Assembly: GCA_963700045.1 (NCBI GenBank) | Contig: CAVOWK010000003.1 | Span: 1-64,000 of the forward strand | DNA length: 64,000 nt | Origin: RPQJ01 sp963700045 | GTDB taxonomy: Bacteria; Pseudomonadota; Gammaproteobacteria; Steroidobacterales; Steroidobacteraceae | Direction: 5' to 3' | Program-made: the position numbers and the translations under genes | Notes under the pieces: model-generated | What the model saw: only the letters and a program-made list of their open reading frames with translations | Told to the model about the DNA's origin: nothing | Databases searched by the model: none | Shown here: positions 47,822 to 56,812 of the stretch, one piece after another | Numbering within the stretch: position 1 is the stretch's first letter | Layout: every line of letters starts with the position of its first letter

Positions 47822-49129
47822 ATGCAGTTCCAGAGCACCCGGAATCCGGGGCACCGCGTCGGCCTGAGCGACGCGATCGCACGCGGCCTGGCGCCGGACG
47901 GCGGGCTCTACGTCCCGACCGAGCTGCCGCATATCGACCGCAAGGCGTTCGACGGCGCCCGCACGATGCCGGAAGTGGCGGAAGTCCTGCTGCGACCCTT
48001 TGCAGCAGGCGACGCGATCGCAGCTCAAGTGCCCGCCATCGTCCGTGACGCCTTCAACTTCCCGGCGCCGGTCGTGGAAGTGGCGGGGGCGGCGGGACCG
48101 TTGTCAGTGCTGGAGTTGTTCCACGGCCCGACCGCGGCATTCAAGGATTTCGGTGCGCGGTTTCTCGCGGCCTCGCTCGAGCGCATTCCCCGCAACGATC
48201 CGCGTCGGCTGACGATCCTGGTCGCGACGTCCGGTGACACGGGTGGCGCCGTCGCTGCAGCGTTCTACCAGCGTCCCTGGGTCGACGTCGTGGTGCTGTA
48301 TCCAAAGGGCCTCGTCTCGGCCCGCCAGGAAAAGCAGCTCGCATGCTGGGGCAGGAACGTGCGCACGCTGGCGGTTGCCGGCACCTTCGATGACTGCCAG
48401 CGCATGGTGAAGGAGGCGTTCGTCGATCCCGCATTGGGGCGTGACCTGCTGCTGTCCTCGGCGAACAGCATCAACGTCGGCCGGCTGCTGCCGCAGATGG
48501 CCTACTACGCGCAGTCGAGCCTCGAGCTGTTCCGCCGCGACGGTCGCGCACCCAATTACATCGTGCCCTCGGGCAACCTGGGCAACGTTGCCGCCTGTCT
48601 GTGGGCACGCATGGCCGGGCTCCCGATCGGCGAAGTGATGCTCGCGACGAATGCCAACCTGACCGTGCCGGACTTCCTGCGCACGGGCGAGTGGCAACCG
48701 CGACCGAGCCTCGCTACGCTTGCGTCCGCCATGGACGTAGGCAACCCGAGCAACATGGAACGACTGCGCTGGCTGTTTCCCGACCTGCACGACTTGCGCG
48801 GCGCGTTCTCCGCATGCTCCGTCAGCGATGACGAGATTCGCGCCTCGATCAAACTTGATTACGCCGCTTACGGGCAGACGTGGTGTCCGCACACCGCGAC
48901 CGCTGCGCACCTGTACCGGCAGTTGCCTGCAGAGCGGCGCAAGGAGCGCTGGGTGCTGGTCGGCACCGCGCATCCCGCCAAGTTCAACGACGTCGTCGAG
49001 CCGCTCATCGGCGCGGCCGTGCCGGTGCCACCGGCGCTCGCCGATCTCCTGTCGCTGCCGTCCCTGCAGCAGGACGTCGCGCCCCACCTCGATGACCTGC
49101 GTAACGTGCTCAAGGGGAATCCGGCTTGA
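47822..49129 (+). CDS. thrC: Threonine synthase
   Basis: 435 aa; starts 2 bases after the thrB stop. The PLP lysine is in FHGPTAAFKDFGARF. LVATSGDTGGAVAAAF binds the cofactor phosphate, and NSINVGRLLPQ and PSGNLGNVAACLWA are family blocks of the short enterobacterial-type enzyme. It converts O-phosphohomoserine to threonine, completing the pathway encoded by this operon. Confidence 0.95.
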   Translation: MQFQSTRNPGHRVGLSDAIARGLAPDGGLYVPTELPHIDRKAFDGARTMPEVAEVLLRPFAAGDAIAAQVPAIVRDAFNFPAPVVEVAGAAGPLSVLELFHGPTAAFKDFGARFLAASLERIPRNDPRRLTILVATSGDTGGAVAAAFYQRPWVDVVVLYPKGLVSARQEKQLACWGRNVRTLAVAGTFDDCQRMVKEAFVDPALGRDLLLSSANSINVGRLLPQMAYYAQSSLELFRRDGRAPNYIVPSGNLGNVAACLWARMAGLPIGEVMLATNANLTVPDFLRTGEWQPRPSLATLASAMDVGNPSNMERLRWLFPDLHDLRGAFSACSVSDDEIRASIKLDYAAYGQTWCPHTATAAHLYRQLPAERRKERWVLVGTAHPAKFNDVVEPLIGAAVPVPPALADLLSLPSLQQDVAPHLDDLRNVLKGNPA

Positions 49130-49713
49130 AGACGCTCCTGGGATTGCCGCTCTGGTTGTGGGTCATCTTCGCGCTGGGGTTGCTCGGCGCCGCGGGCTAT
49201 TTCATCCGCGAGAAGGTGCGCCAGGTGCGCGCGCGTCGTGCGATCGACAACGTGATCTCGTCGGTCGCGTTCGACGAATTGCGCAACGTGCTGCTGCCGA
49301 CGGGCACGGGCGACCAGATCCACATCAATTACCTGCTGCTCACCCAGAACGGGTTGCTGGCGCTCGACCTGTTCGATGCACACGGCATGATCTTTGCGGG
49401 CGAGAAGATGGAACAGTGGTCCATCTTCGGCCCCAAGCGGCATTTCATGATCACGAATCCGTTGCCGATGTTGTACGACCGGGTGGCCGTGGTCCGGCAG
49501 TTCGCGGGCGATGACGTTCCGGTCGATGGCCGCATCGTGTTCTCGATGCGCGGCGAATTCCCGAAAGGTCGGCCGGAGACCGTGATCCGGCTCGACGAGT
49601 TGCAGGACCAGTTCCCCGCGGTCGAACGTGCGGCAGGTGGGGCAGCGGCCGCATTCGCCGACGTGTGGGAACGCATCAAGCAGGCGTCGCAACCGAATCC
49701 GCTGGCAAGCTGA
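49126..49713 (+). CDS. NERD-like membrane protein
   Basis: 195 aa. The TTG at 49126 overlaps the thrC stop by 4 bases and has AAGGGGA upstream. One N-terminal membrane helix (LPLWLWVIFALGLLGAAGYFI) is followed by a basic segment and a NERD-like fold (GTGDQIHINYLLLTQNGLLALDLFDAHGMIFAGEKMEQW). The family's usual E-x-K of the nuclease-like core is DLFD here, so activity is doubtful. It is co-translated with thrC but lies directly before the TIR/STAND pair, so it may belong with either. Confidence 0.7.
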   Translation: MKTLLGLPLWLWVIFALGLLGAAGYFIREKVRQVRARRAIDNVISSVAFDELRNVLLPTGTGDQIHINYLLLTQNGLLALDLFDAHGMIFAGEKMEQWSIFGPKRHFMITNPLPMLYDRVAVVRQFAGDDVPVDGRIVFSMRGEFPKGRPETVIRLDELQDQFPAVERAAGGAAAAFADVWERIKQASQPNPLAS

Positions 49714-49800
49714 GTCCCCGCGGCTTACGGGCTGTAGATACACATTTTCGCGGCATTCCCGTTAGACTCCGTGCAAATTCATGGCAGGGGGAGTCGGGGC

Positions 49801-49839
49801 ATGACCGCGAAGGGCAAGATCCCGGGGCAGGCGCGCTGA
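49801..49839 (+). CDS. Possible 12-codon leader peptide before the SIR2-TIR gene
   Basis: GGGGGAG is followed at good distance by ATG at 49801, a 12-codon frame (MTAKGKIPGQAR) and a TGA that overlaps the ATG at 49839 (TGATG). This is the pattern of a coupled upstream ORF. It could also be the true N-terminus of the next gene separated by a frameshift. Confidence 0.4.
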   Translation: MTAKGKIPGQAR

Positions 49840-51236
49840 TGGGCGCGGCGGCATTGCTGCACGACAGCGACAACCTGCGTGGCTTTGACGAGGACGCCTG
49901 GGACGACCTCCTCAATTACATCGAGGAGCGCCGGGTCATTCCCATCGTCGGGCCGGACCTGCTGCGCGTCGACACCGACCAGGGGCCGCGGCTGCTGTAT
50001 CAATGGCTGGCCGAGAAACTGGCGGTGAAGCTGTCGGTCGATCCCATCGGGCTGCCGCAACCGCTCACGCTCAACGACGTCGTCTGCAGCTATCTCGGCC
50101 AGCGCGGCCGCCGCGAAGAAGCTTACACGCGCCTGCGCTCGATCATGCGCGAGGTGCAGATCGCGCCGCCCATGGCGCTGCGGCAGCTGGCGCAGATCAC
50201 CGACTTCGACCTCTTCATCACCACCACGTTCGACCCGCTGCTCGAGCAGGCCGTGAACCTCGAGCGATTCGGGGGCCAGCCGCACGCGGAAGTCATCGCT
50301 TACGCGCCAAACCGTGTGTCCGACCTGCCGGCTGAACGCAGTCAACTGCAGCGGCCGGTCGTCTATCACATGCTCGGCAAGCTCTCCGCCTCGCCCACGT
50401 ATGTCGTCTCGGACGAGGACATGCTGGAGTTCATCTGCGCGCTGCAGTCCGAGCACCTCACTCCCGAGAAGCTGTTCCACGAGCTCGAGCACAGTCACCT
50501 GCTGCTGATCGGCAGCGACTTTTCCAACTGGCTGGCACGCCTGTTCCTGCGCATGGCCAAGCGCAAGCGCCTGTCGGACCCGCGCGATTTCGGCGAGATC
50601 CTGGCGGACGACCACACCTCGAAGGATGAGCGGCTGCTCGCTTTCCTGCAGCAGGTGAGCGTGCGCACGCGCGTGTTCAGCGGCGCCGAGTCGTTCGTTG
50701 CGGAACTGCACCAGCGCTGGCTGAACCGGCAGCAGCCGGCCACCGCGACGTCGCACATGGGGCTCGCCCCGCAGCGGTTCCTGCCGCCGGCACGCGAGAT
50801 GCCCGAGAACGCGATCTTCATCAGCTACGCGCGGGAAGACCTTGCCGCCGTGCAGCGGCTGAAGGCGGCGCTGGACGCGGCGGGCCTCGTCACCTGGTTC
50901 GACTTCGACCGCCTCGAAGGCGGCGACGACTACGACCACAAGATCCGCGCCAACATCGGGCGCTGCAGCTTTTTCCTGCCCGTGATCTCGGGCTCGACGC
51001 AGCGCCGGCTCGAAGCGTATTTCCGTCGCGAATGGAGTTACGCCGTGGATCGCTCGCGCAACATCGCGGAAGGCGCGGTGTTCATCCTGCCCGTCTGCAT
51101 CGATGACACCACCGAAGCGGATGCGCTCGTGCCGGAGAAGTTCAAGGCGGTGCATATCTCGCGCCTGCCCGGCGGCGAGCCGTCGCCCGAGTTCATCCGC
51201 CGGCTGCAGGAACTCTCGAGCGGCCGTCGCTCATGA
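49839..51236 (+). CDS. SIR2-like / TIR domain fusion protein
   Basis: 465 aa from the ATG at 49839 (GGGGCAGG upstream). Residues 30-290 have the order of a SIR2_2 domain: VIPIVGPDLLRVD (34-46), ITTTFDPLLEQA (127-138), YHMLG with His177, a DEDMLEF stretch, and LLLIGSDFSNW (221-231). Against the usual GAG and TTN-Y/F-D, this protein has GPD and TTTFD, so the NAD-cleaving site may be altered. Residues 324-455 are a TIR domain: IFISYAREDL, WFDFDRLEGGDDY, SFFLPVISGST, and REWSYAVD with the candidate catalytic Glu398. TIR and SIR2 domains consume or bind NAD in bacterial immunity. Its stop overlaps the ATPase start (ATGA). Confidence 0.85.
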   Translation: MGAAALLHDSDNLRGFDEDAWDDLLNYIEERRVIPIVGPDLLRVDTDQGPRLLYQWLAEKLAVKLSVDPIGLPQPLTLNDVVCSYLGQRGRREEAYTRLRSIMREVQIAPPMALRQLAQITDFDLFITTTFDPLLEQAVNLERFGGQPHAEVIAYAPNRVSDLPAERSQLQRPVVYHMLGKLSASPTYVVSDEDMLEFICALQSEHLTPEKLFHELEHSHLLLIGSDFSNWLARLFLRMAKRKRLSDPRDFGEILADDHTSKDERLLAFLQQVSVRTRVFSGAESFVAELHQRWLNRQQPATATSHMGLAPQRFLPPAREMPENAIFISYAREDLAAVQRLKAALDAAGLVTWFDFDRLEGGDDYDHKIRANIGRCSFFLPVISGSTQRRLEAYFRREWSYAVDRSRNIAEGAVFILPVCIDDTTEADALVPEKFKAVHISRLPGGEPSPEFIRRLQELSSGRRS

Positions 51237-54200
51237 AGCACGTGCGGCCTGATATCGCGACCGAGACCACGGTCGACCCCGAGAACCCGTGGCTGGGTCT
51301 GTCGAGTTACTCGGAAGAAACGCGGGCCTACTTCCACGGGCGCGACGAGGAGGCGGCGGAACTCGCGCGGCGGGTACAGCGCAAACTGCTCACGGTGCTG
51401 TTCGGCCAGTCGGGACTCGGCAAGACGTCGCTGCTGCGCGCGGGCCTGGTGCCGCGCCTGCGCGGGTCGGGTTTCTGTCCAGTCTACGTCCGCATCGACT
51501 ACGCGCCGGATTCGCCGCCACCGGCAGAACAGATCAAGCAGGCCATCTTCAAGGTGACGGCGGAGGCCGGTTACTGGACGCGCGCGGGATCGGCCGTCGA
51601 AGGGGAATCGCTGTGGGAGTTCCTGCATCACCGGGGCGACCTGCTGCGCGATGCGAACGAACAGACGTTGCTGCCGCTGCTGATCTTCGACCAGTTCGAG
51701 GAGATCTTCACGCTGGCGCAGGCCGACGACGCGGGGCGCCAGCGTGCCAAGCGGTTCCTCGACGAGCTGGCCGACCTGGTCGAGAACCGTCCGCCCGCCG
51801 ACCTCGAGCGCCGGCTCGAGGAAGACGAAGCCAACGCCGACGATTTCGATTTCGCGCGCGCCGACTACCGCATCCTCATTTCGCTGCGCGAGGATTATCT
51901 CGCGCACCTCGAGAGCGTGAAGGGCACCATGCCCTCGATCACGCAGAACCGCATGCGACTGGCGCGCATGAATGGCCAGCAGGCGTTGAGTGCGGTCATT
52001 CAACCCGGGGGCAAGCTCGTCTCGCAGGAGGTCGCGGAGTCGATCGTGCGGTTCGTGGCAGGCGGCTCGGAGCTGCCAAACGCGGAGGTCGAGCCGTCGC
52101 TGTTGAGCCTCATCTGCCGCGAGCTCAACACGGTGCGGCAGGCGCAGGGCAAGGCGGAGATCTCGGCGGACCTGCTCGCCGGCTCGCGCGACACGATCCT
52201 GACGGAGTTCTACGAGCGCGCGCTGGCGGACCAGCCGGCCGGCGTCCGACGCGTCATCGAGGACGAACTGCTCACCGAGTCCGGCTATCGCGAGAGCCTG
52301 GCGGAGGAGCGCGTGGCCAAGGCGCTGGCTGCGGCGGGCGCCGAGCCCGATGCGCTGGCGAAACTGGTCGATCGACGGCTGCTCCGCATCGAGGAGCGCC
52401 TCGACATGCGCCGCGTCGAGCTGACCCACGATGTCCTCTGCGGCGTCGTCCGTTCGAGCCGCAACCTGCGGCATGAACGCGAAGCGCGTGACGAGGCCGA
52501 GCGACAACTGGCGGAGCAGCAGGAAAGGGCGGCCGAGACCCGGCGCACGCTGCACAAGACGCGTCGCTTCGCCATGATCGCGGCGGGTTTGATGCTGGTC
52601 GCGCTGGTGAGCGCGGTCTTCGGCTGGATCAACTGGACTCGTGCGAAGGCGGCGGATCAGCAGGCACAGAAGGCGCGGGCCGACGCCGAGAAGCTGGTCG
52701 GCTTCCTGATCGAGGATTTCTACGCCGAGCTCGAGCCGACCGGGCGGCTCGAGACCATGGGCAAGCTCGCGCACATGGCGGTCAGCTACTACGACGACTT
52801 GCCGCAGGAACTGCTGACCCCGCAGACGCAGGCCTACCGCGGCATGGCGCTGATCCGGGAGGCTGGCGCGCTGTTTGCGCGCGGTGACTTCAAGACCGCC
52901 AACCCCAAGCTCGACGAAGCCTGGCGGATTTTCGACGGGTTGCGCGCGCAGGGCATCGTGACCGAGGACGTGGTCGCGGGACTCGCGCTGGCCAAGTTCA
53001 CGCGCTTCTCGTCCTGGGGTGTGGCAGGCGCGCCGGGCTCCAAAGTGTCGGACCTGCAGGAGACGGCCGACCTGCTGCGGCCCTGGATCAAACAGCCAGG
53101 AACGTCGGCGCAGACACGGATGCTCTACGGCGACGTGCTCAACTACCTGAGTCACACGCTGCCGGAGGGGCAGGACGTGGCGGCGTGCGAGGAGGCCCGG
53201 GCAATACTGCTCGACGCCGGCGCCCGCAACCTGGCCGACCTGCGTGCGGCATCGATCTATGCCGACACCACGGATTCGCAGGCACGGCATCTGCTGCAGA
53301 TGGGCAAGGTCGCGGAGACCGAACGACTCGAGACCGAGGTCTACTCGTACGCCGAGAAGGTGCTGGCCAAGCGTCCCGGCGACCTGCGGTCGATGGCGAA
53401 TCGCGCGCTGGCCGCAGACCTGCTCGGCCGCCTGGCAATCCGGCGACACGATTACGCGGTCGCCACGGACTACGCCGCGAAGGCGGCTGAAGCCGGCGAA
53501 AGCTACGTCCGCTTCAACCCCTCCGACCTGAACTCCTGGGTCTACTGGGTCCGCGGCCTCGACCAGCAGGCCAACGTGCTGCTGGAACAGGGCCGGATCG
53601 ACGACGCGATCGACGGCTACCGGAAACTGGTGGCGCTGGAGCGGGATGCGCGCAAACCCGCGAGCCTGGCGCCGCTGCTCTGGAACAACTGGGGCCAGTT
53701 GATGATCAACGAGGGACGTGCCGGCCAGTTCGATGCGGCGCGGAAGTCGCAACTGGCGGCGGTGGCGGCCGTCAAGGAGACGGCGGCCCTTGAAAAGCCG
53801 GGAAGTGCGCGACATGCGCTGTTCGAGATGTATGGCGATGCCCTGCAGGCCCGACTCGACCTCGATCAGGGACACGACCAGGCAGCATTCGACCAGGCGG
53901 CACAACTGGCGGCCCGCATGCGCGCCCTCGAATTCTCAAAGGAAGAGACCGGCGGCAACATTCGTGATGCCAGTGCGGTCCGCGCCAATTTCCTGCGCAA
54001 TACGCTCGCGACACTGACCCTGGCGGCCCTGCGTACCGGCCGCTATGGCGAAGCCGAAGCCGCGGCGCGCGAGCGCGCCGCGTTGCCGCCGAATCCGTTC
54101 TCGGAACTGGATCCCCAGGACGAGAAGTCCCGCGCGCAGATGACGCTGGCGCATGCCCTGGTGCTGCAGGGACGCACGGACGAAGCGCGCGCGATCACGC

Positions 54201-54439
54201 AGGTGGAGGTCCCGCGCTACCAGGCCGAACTCAAGGACGGGGCGGGCGGCCTTGCCTTCGCCAAGGACTATGCCTACGCGATGTACGTCGATGCGCTGGC
54301 GCGCCCGGTCGGCGACTCGCAACGCGGCGCCAACCTGGCCTCGGCCCTGCGGCAACTGGATGCCATGGGCGAGGAAGCGAACCGGCTCGTCGACATCCGC
54401 GAACTGCGCAGCCGGATCGGGGCCGCCAGCGCTGGCTAG
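51233..54439 (+). CDS. STAND ATPase with membrane helix and helical-repeat C-terminus
   Basis: 1068 aa. The N-terminal nSTAND1-type NTPase has PWLGLSSYSEETRAYFHGRDEE, Walker A GQSGLGKTS (58-66), Walker B LLIFDQFEEIF (about 149-159), a long helical lid, and the LTHDVLCGVVR motif near residue 400. A coiled coil (about 410-445, Glu/Arg-rich) leads to one transmembrane helix (about 446-468). The last 600 residues are TPR-like helical repeats (ALFARGDFKTANPKLDEAWRIF and similar), the likely sensing part. STAND ATPases oligomerise when the sensor is engaged and activate an attached or partner effector. Four-base overlap with the SIR2-TIR gene says the two act together. Confidence 0.85.
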   Translation: MKHVRPDIATETTVDPENPWLGLSSYSEETRAYFHGRDEEAAELARRVQRKLLTVLFGQSGLGKTSLLRAGLVPRLRGSGFCPVYVRIDYAPDSPPPAEQIKQAIFKVTAEAGYWTRAGSAVEGESLWEFLHHRGDLLRDANEQTLLPLLIFDQFEEIFTLAQADDAGRQRAKRFLDELADLVENRPPADLERRLEEDEANADDFDFARADYRILISLREDYLAHLESVKGTMPSITQNRMRLARMNGQQALSAVIQPGGKLVSQEVAESIVRFVAGGSELPNAEVEPSLLSLICRELNTVRQAQGKAEISADLLAGSRDTILTEFYERALADQPAGVRRVIEDELLTESGYRESLAEERVAKALAAAGAEPDALAKLVDRRLLRIEERLDMRRVELTHDVLCGVVRSSRNLRHEREARDEAERQLAEQQERAAETRRTLHKTRRFAMIAAGLMLVALVSAVFGWINWTRAKAADQQAQKARADAEKLVGFLIEDFYAELEPTGRLETMGKLAHMAVSYYDDLPQELLTPQTQAYRGMALIREAGALFARGDFKTANPKLDEAWRIFDGLRAQGIVTEDVVAGLALAKFTRFSSWGVAGAPGSKVSDLQETADLLRPWIKQPGTSAQTRMLYGDVLNYLSHTLPEGQDVAACEEARAILLDAGARNLADLRAASIYADTTDSQARHLLQMGKVAETERLETEVYSYAEKVLAKRPGDLRSMANRALAADLLGRLAIRRHDYAVATDYAAKAAEAGESYVRFNPSDLNSWVYWVRGLDQQANVLLEQGRIDDAIDGYRKLVALERDARKPASLAPLLWNNWGQLMINEGRAGQFDAARKSQLAAVAAVKETAALEKPGSARHALFEMYGDALQARLDLDQGHDQAAFDQAAQLAARMRALEFSKEETGGNIRDASAVRANFLRNTLATLTLAALRTGRYGEAEAAARERAALPPNPFSELDPQDEKSRAQMTLAHALVLQGRTDEARAITQVEVPRYQAELKDGAGGLAFAKDYAYAMYVDALARPVGDSQRGANLASALRQLDAMGEEANRLVDIRELRSRIGAASAG

Positions 54440-54477
54440 ACCGGTAGCCGCTGTATTCGCCGACGAACGCCTGTCGC

Positions 54478-55905
54478 TCAGGCGGCCAGCCGCGTTCCCT
54501 GGCGCGCCGCATGATCGGCCAGCACCTGCGAAACGCAGCCCGTCACTTTCCGGGCCGTGTCGATATGCAGGAACTCGTTCGGTCCGTGCGCGTTCGAGTT
54601 CGGGCCGAGCACGCCCGTGATCAGGAACTGCGTGCCCGGAAATTTCTCGCCGAGCATGCCCATGAACGGAATGCTGCCGCCGGTGCCCATGTACATCGAG
54701 TCCCTGCCGAAGAACGCTTGTGATGCCCGCTGCATCGATTGCTCGAGCCACGGCGAGAACGACGGGGCGTTCCAGCCGGCCATGGCCGACTCGACGCTGA
54801 AGCTGACCCTGGCACCGTAAGGCGGGTCCTGCTCCAGCGCGCGCTTGAGCGCGGCGGAGGCAACCTTCGGGTCCATCGTCGGCGTGAGCCGGAACGACAG
54901 CTTGAGGCTCGTGTAGGGCCGCAGGACGTTGCCGGCGCTGCGGAAGGCCGGGATGCCTTCGGCTCCCGTCACGCTCAGCGTGGGCCGCCACGTGCTGTTG
55001 AGCAGCAGTTCCAGTGGATCGTTCGACATCGGCTGCATGCCCGGCACGAACGGAATGCGACCCGCGACGATCGGACCCAGTATCGTCGCCGCGGCCTCGG
55101 CCTGGGCGCGGCGATCGGCCGGAATCGGCGTGTTGAGTTCGTCGACGAGGATCGCGCCGGAGTGCATGTCCTCGACGCGCGCGAGCAGTTCGCGCAGCAC
55201 CCGCATGCTCGACGGCACGATGCCGCTGGCCATGCCGGAGTGCACGCCTTCGGTCAGGACGTCCGCGCGCAGCGTGCCGATCAGGTTGCCGCGCAACGAC
55301 GTGGTGCACCACAGCTGCTCGTAGTTGCCACACTCGGCGTCGAGACAGACGACCAGGCTCGGCGTGCCCAGGCGTGCGCCCAGCGCATCGATGTGGGCAG
55401 GCAGGTCCGGGCTGCCGCTTTCTTCGCTCGCCTCGATCAGGACGACGCAGCGCGCATGGGGAATCTTCTGCTCGCGCAGGGCGCAGATCGCGGCAATGGA
55501 TGAGAACAACGCATAGCCGTCGTCGGCACCACCACGACCGTACAACTTCCCGTCGCGGATCACCGGCGTCCACGGGTCGAGACCCTCCGACCAGCCGGTG
55601 AACTCCGGTTGCTTGTCCAGGTGCCCGTACAGCAGGACGCAATCGTCCACGTCGCCCGGGACGTCGACCAGCAGCACCGGGGTGCGACCCGGCAGCCTGA
55701 GTACCTCGACCTTGGAGCCGGTGGGCGCGTGTGCCGTGGCCCAACGAGCCATCAGCTGGACCGCGGCTTCCATGTGGCCGTGCGCTTCCCAGTCCGGGTC
55801 GAACAAAGGGGACTTGTTCGGAATGCGCACGTAGTCGACCAGCTGCGGCAGGATCGAGTCCGACCAGGTCGTGTCGATGTAGCTTCTGGCTTTTGAAATA
55901 TCCAT
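54478..55905 (-). CDS. M20-family metallopeptidase
   Basis: 475 aa from the ATG at 55905. Zinc ligands and catalytic residues of M20 exopeptidases are visible: YGHLDKQPE, GRGGADDGY, EASEESGS (catalytic Glu), CLDAECG and AHGPNEF. The arrangement fits the dipeptidase/carboxypeptidase group that removes residues from small peptides in the cytosol. No signal peptide. It lies 13 bases downstream of tatD, with which it forms a unit, and is convergent with the STAND gene. Confidence 0.9.
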   Translation of the reverse strand: MDISKARSYIDTTWSDSILPQLVDYVRIPNKSPLFDPDWEAHGHMEAAVQLMARWATAHAPTGSKVEVLRLPGRTPVLLVDVPGDVDDCVLLYGHLDKQPEFTGWSEGLDPWTPVIRDGKLYGRGGADDGYALFSSIAAICALREQKIPHARCVVLIEASEESGSPDLPAHIDALGARLGTPSLVVCLDAECGNYEQLWCTTSLRGNLIGTLRADVLTEGVHSGMASGIVPSSMRVLRELLARVEDMHSGAILVDELNTPIPADRRAQAEAAATILGPIVAGRIPFVPGMQPMSNDPLELLLNSTWRPTLSVTGAEGIPAFRSAGNVLRPYTSLKLSFRLTPTMDPKVASAALKRALEQDPPYGARVSFSVESAMAGWNAPSFSPWLEQSMQRASQAFFGRDSMYMGTGGSIPFMGMLGEKFPGTQFLITGVLGPNSNAHGPNEFLHIDTARKVTGCVSQVLADHAARQGTRLAA

Positions 55906-55918
55906 TAAATTCAACTTA

Positions 55919-56761
55919 TTACAAACTAAACCTAGGATACACATCAGGCGCCGTCGCGGCCTTCCCGAAGCCGAAGAACTTTAGCGCATTGCGGGTCGTC
56001 GCAGCGGCAACGGTCGGAAAGTCCTCGCCGCGGCAGGAGGCAACGACCTTGACCACGTGGGGCAGGAACTTGGGCTCGTTGCGGCGGTGCGCGGGCCTGG
56101 GCTGCAGGTCGCGTGGCAGCAGGTACGGGGCATCGGTTTCCACCAGCAGCCGGTCGAGTGGGATTTCGCGCACCAGCTCGCGCAGGTGCTGGCCCCGGCG
56201 CTCGTCGCAGATCCAACCGGTGATCCCGATCGACAGACCCAGGTCCAGGTAGTCGCGCAGCTCACGCCCGTCGCCGGTGAAGCAATGGGCGACGCCGCCT
56301 GCAAGCCGGGGCAGGTAGTCCTTGAGAATGGCGACGAAGGCGTCGTGACCGTCGCGCTGGTGCAGGAAGACCGGCTTGCCGCTGTCCACGGCCAGTTCCA
56401 GCTGCCAACGGAAGGCGCGTTCCTGGTCTGCGTGCGGAGAGAAGTTGCGGAAGTAGTCGAGTCCGCACTCACCGGCCGCGCCGACCTCCGGTGCCGCGAG
56501 CAGCTCGCGCAGGCGTGGCAGGTCGTCCTGGCGGAGTTCACTGGCATGGTGGGGATGGACGCCCGCCGTGGCTCGAAACACGGCCGGATCGGTCCGTACG
56601 AGGTCGATGGCGCGCCGGGTGCTGTCGAGCGTGCTGCCCGTGATCACCATGTGGCGCACGCCGCAGGCCACCGCGGCGGCCACGACGTCGGCACGGTCGT
56701 GGTCGAAGCTGTCGTGGGCGAGATTGAGGCCGATGTCGACGAGGGTGGGGGCCGGAGTCAT
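55919..56761 (-). CDS. tatD: TatD family metal-dependent hydrolase
   Basis: 280 aa. DIGLNL in place of the family's first His-x-His is the E. coli TatD pattern. ATAGVHPHH, GECGLDYFRN, VFLHQRDGH, GVAHCFTGD and VETDAPYLLPRD carry the remaining metal ligands. TatD is a 3'-5' exonuclease/DNA-repair type enzyme. Divergent from the efflux operon with 51 bases between. Confidence 0.92.
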   Translation of the reverse strand: MTPAPTLVDIGLNLAHDSFDHDRADVVAAAVACGVRHMVITGSTLDSTRRAIDLVRTDPAVFRATAGVHPHHASELRQDDLPRLRELLAAPEVGAAGECGLDYFRNFSPHADQERAFRWQLELAVDSGKPVFLHQRDGHDAFVAILKDYLPRLAGGVAHCFTGDGRELRDYLDLGLSIGITGWICDERRGQHLRELVREIPLDRLLVETDAPYLLPRDLQPRPAHRRNEPKFLPHVVKVVASCRGEDFPTVAAATTRNALKFFGFGKAATAPDVYPRFSL

Positions 56762-56777
56762 GCAGGGTTGGCTGTGT

Positions 56778-56783
56778 TAGATT
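56778..56783 (+). promoter_or_regulatory. Possible -10 element of the efflux operon
   Basis: TAGATT followed by GCGCCG, about 30 bases before the adaptor ATG. The same 12-base pattern with one change precedes the DAHP synthase gene (TAGAAT GCGCCG at 62773). No clear -35 box. Confidence 0.35.
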
Positions 56784-56812
56784 GCGCCGCTTCCCCAGAC
56801 TAGCGAGTACGC

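Noticed and set aside
51038..53905. 955-codon minus-strand frame opposite the STAND gene
   Set aside because: Antisense shadow rich in Arg/His/Gln with no recognisable domain.
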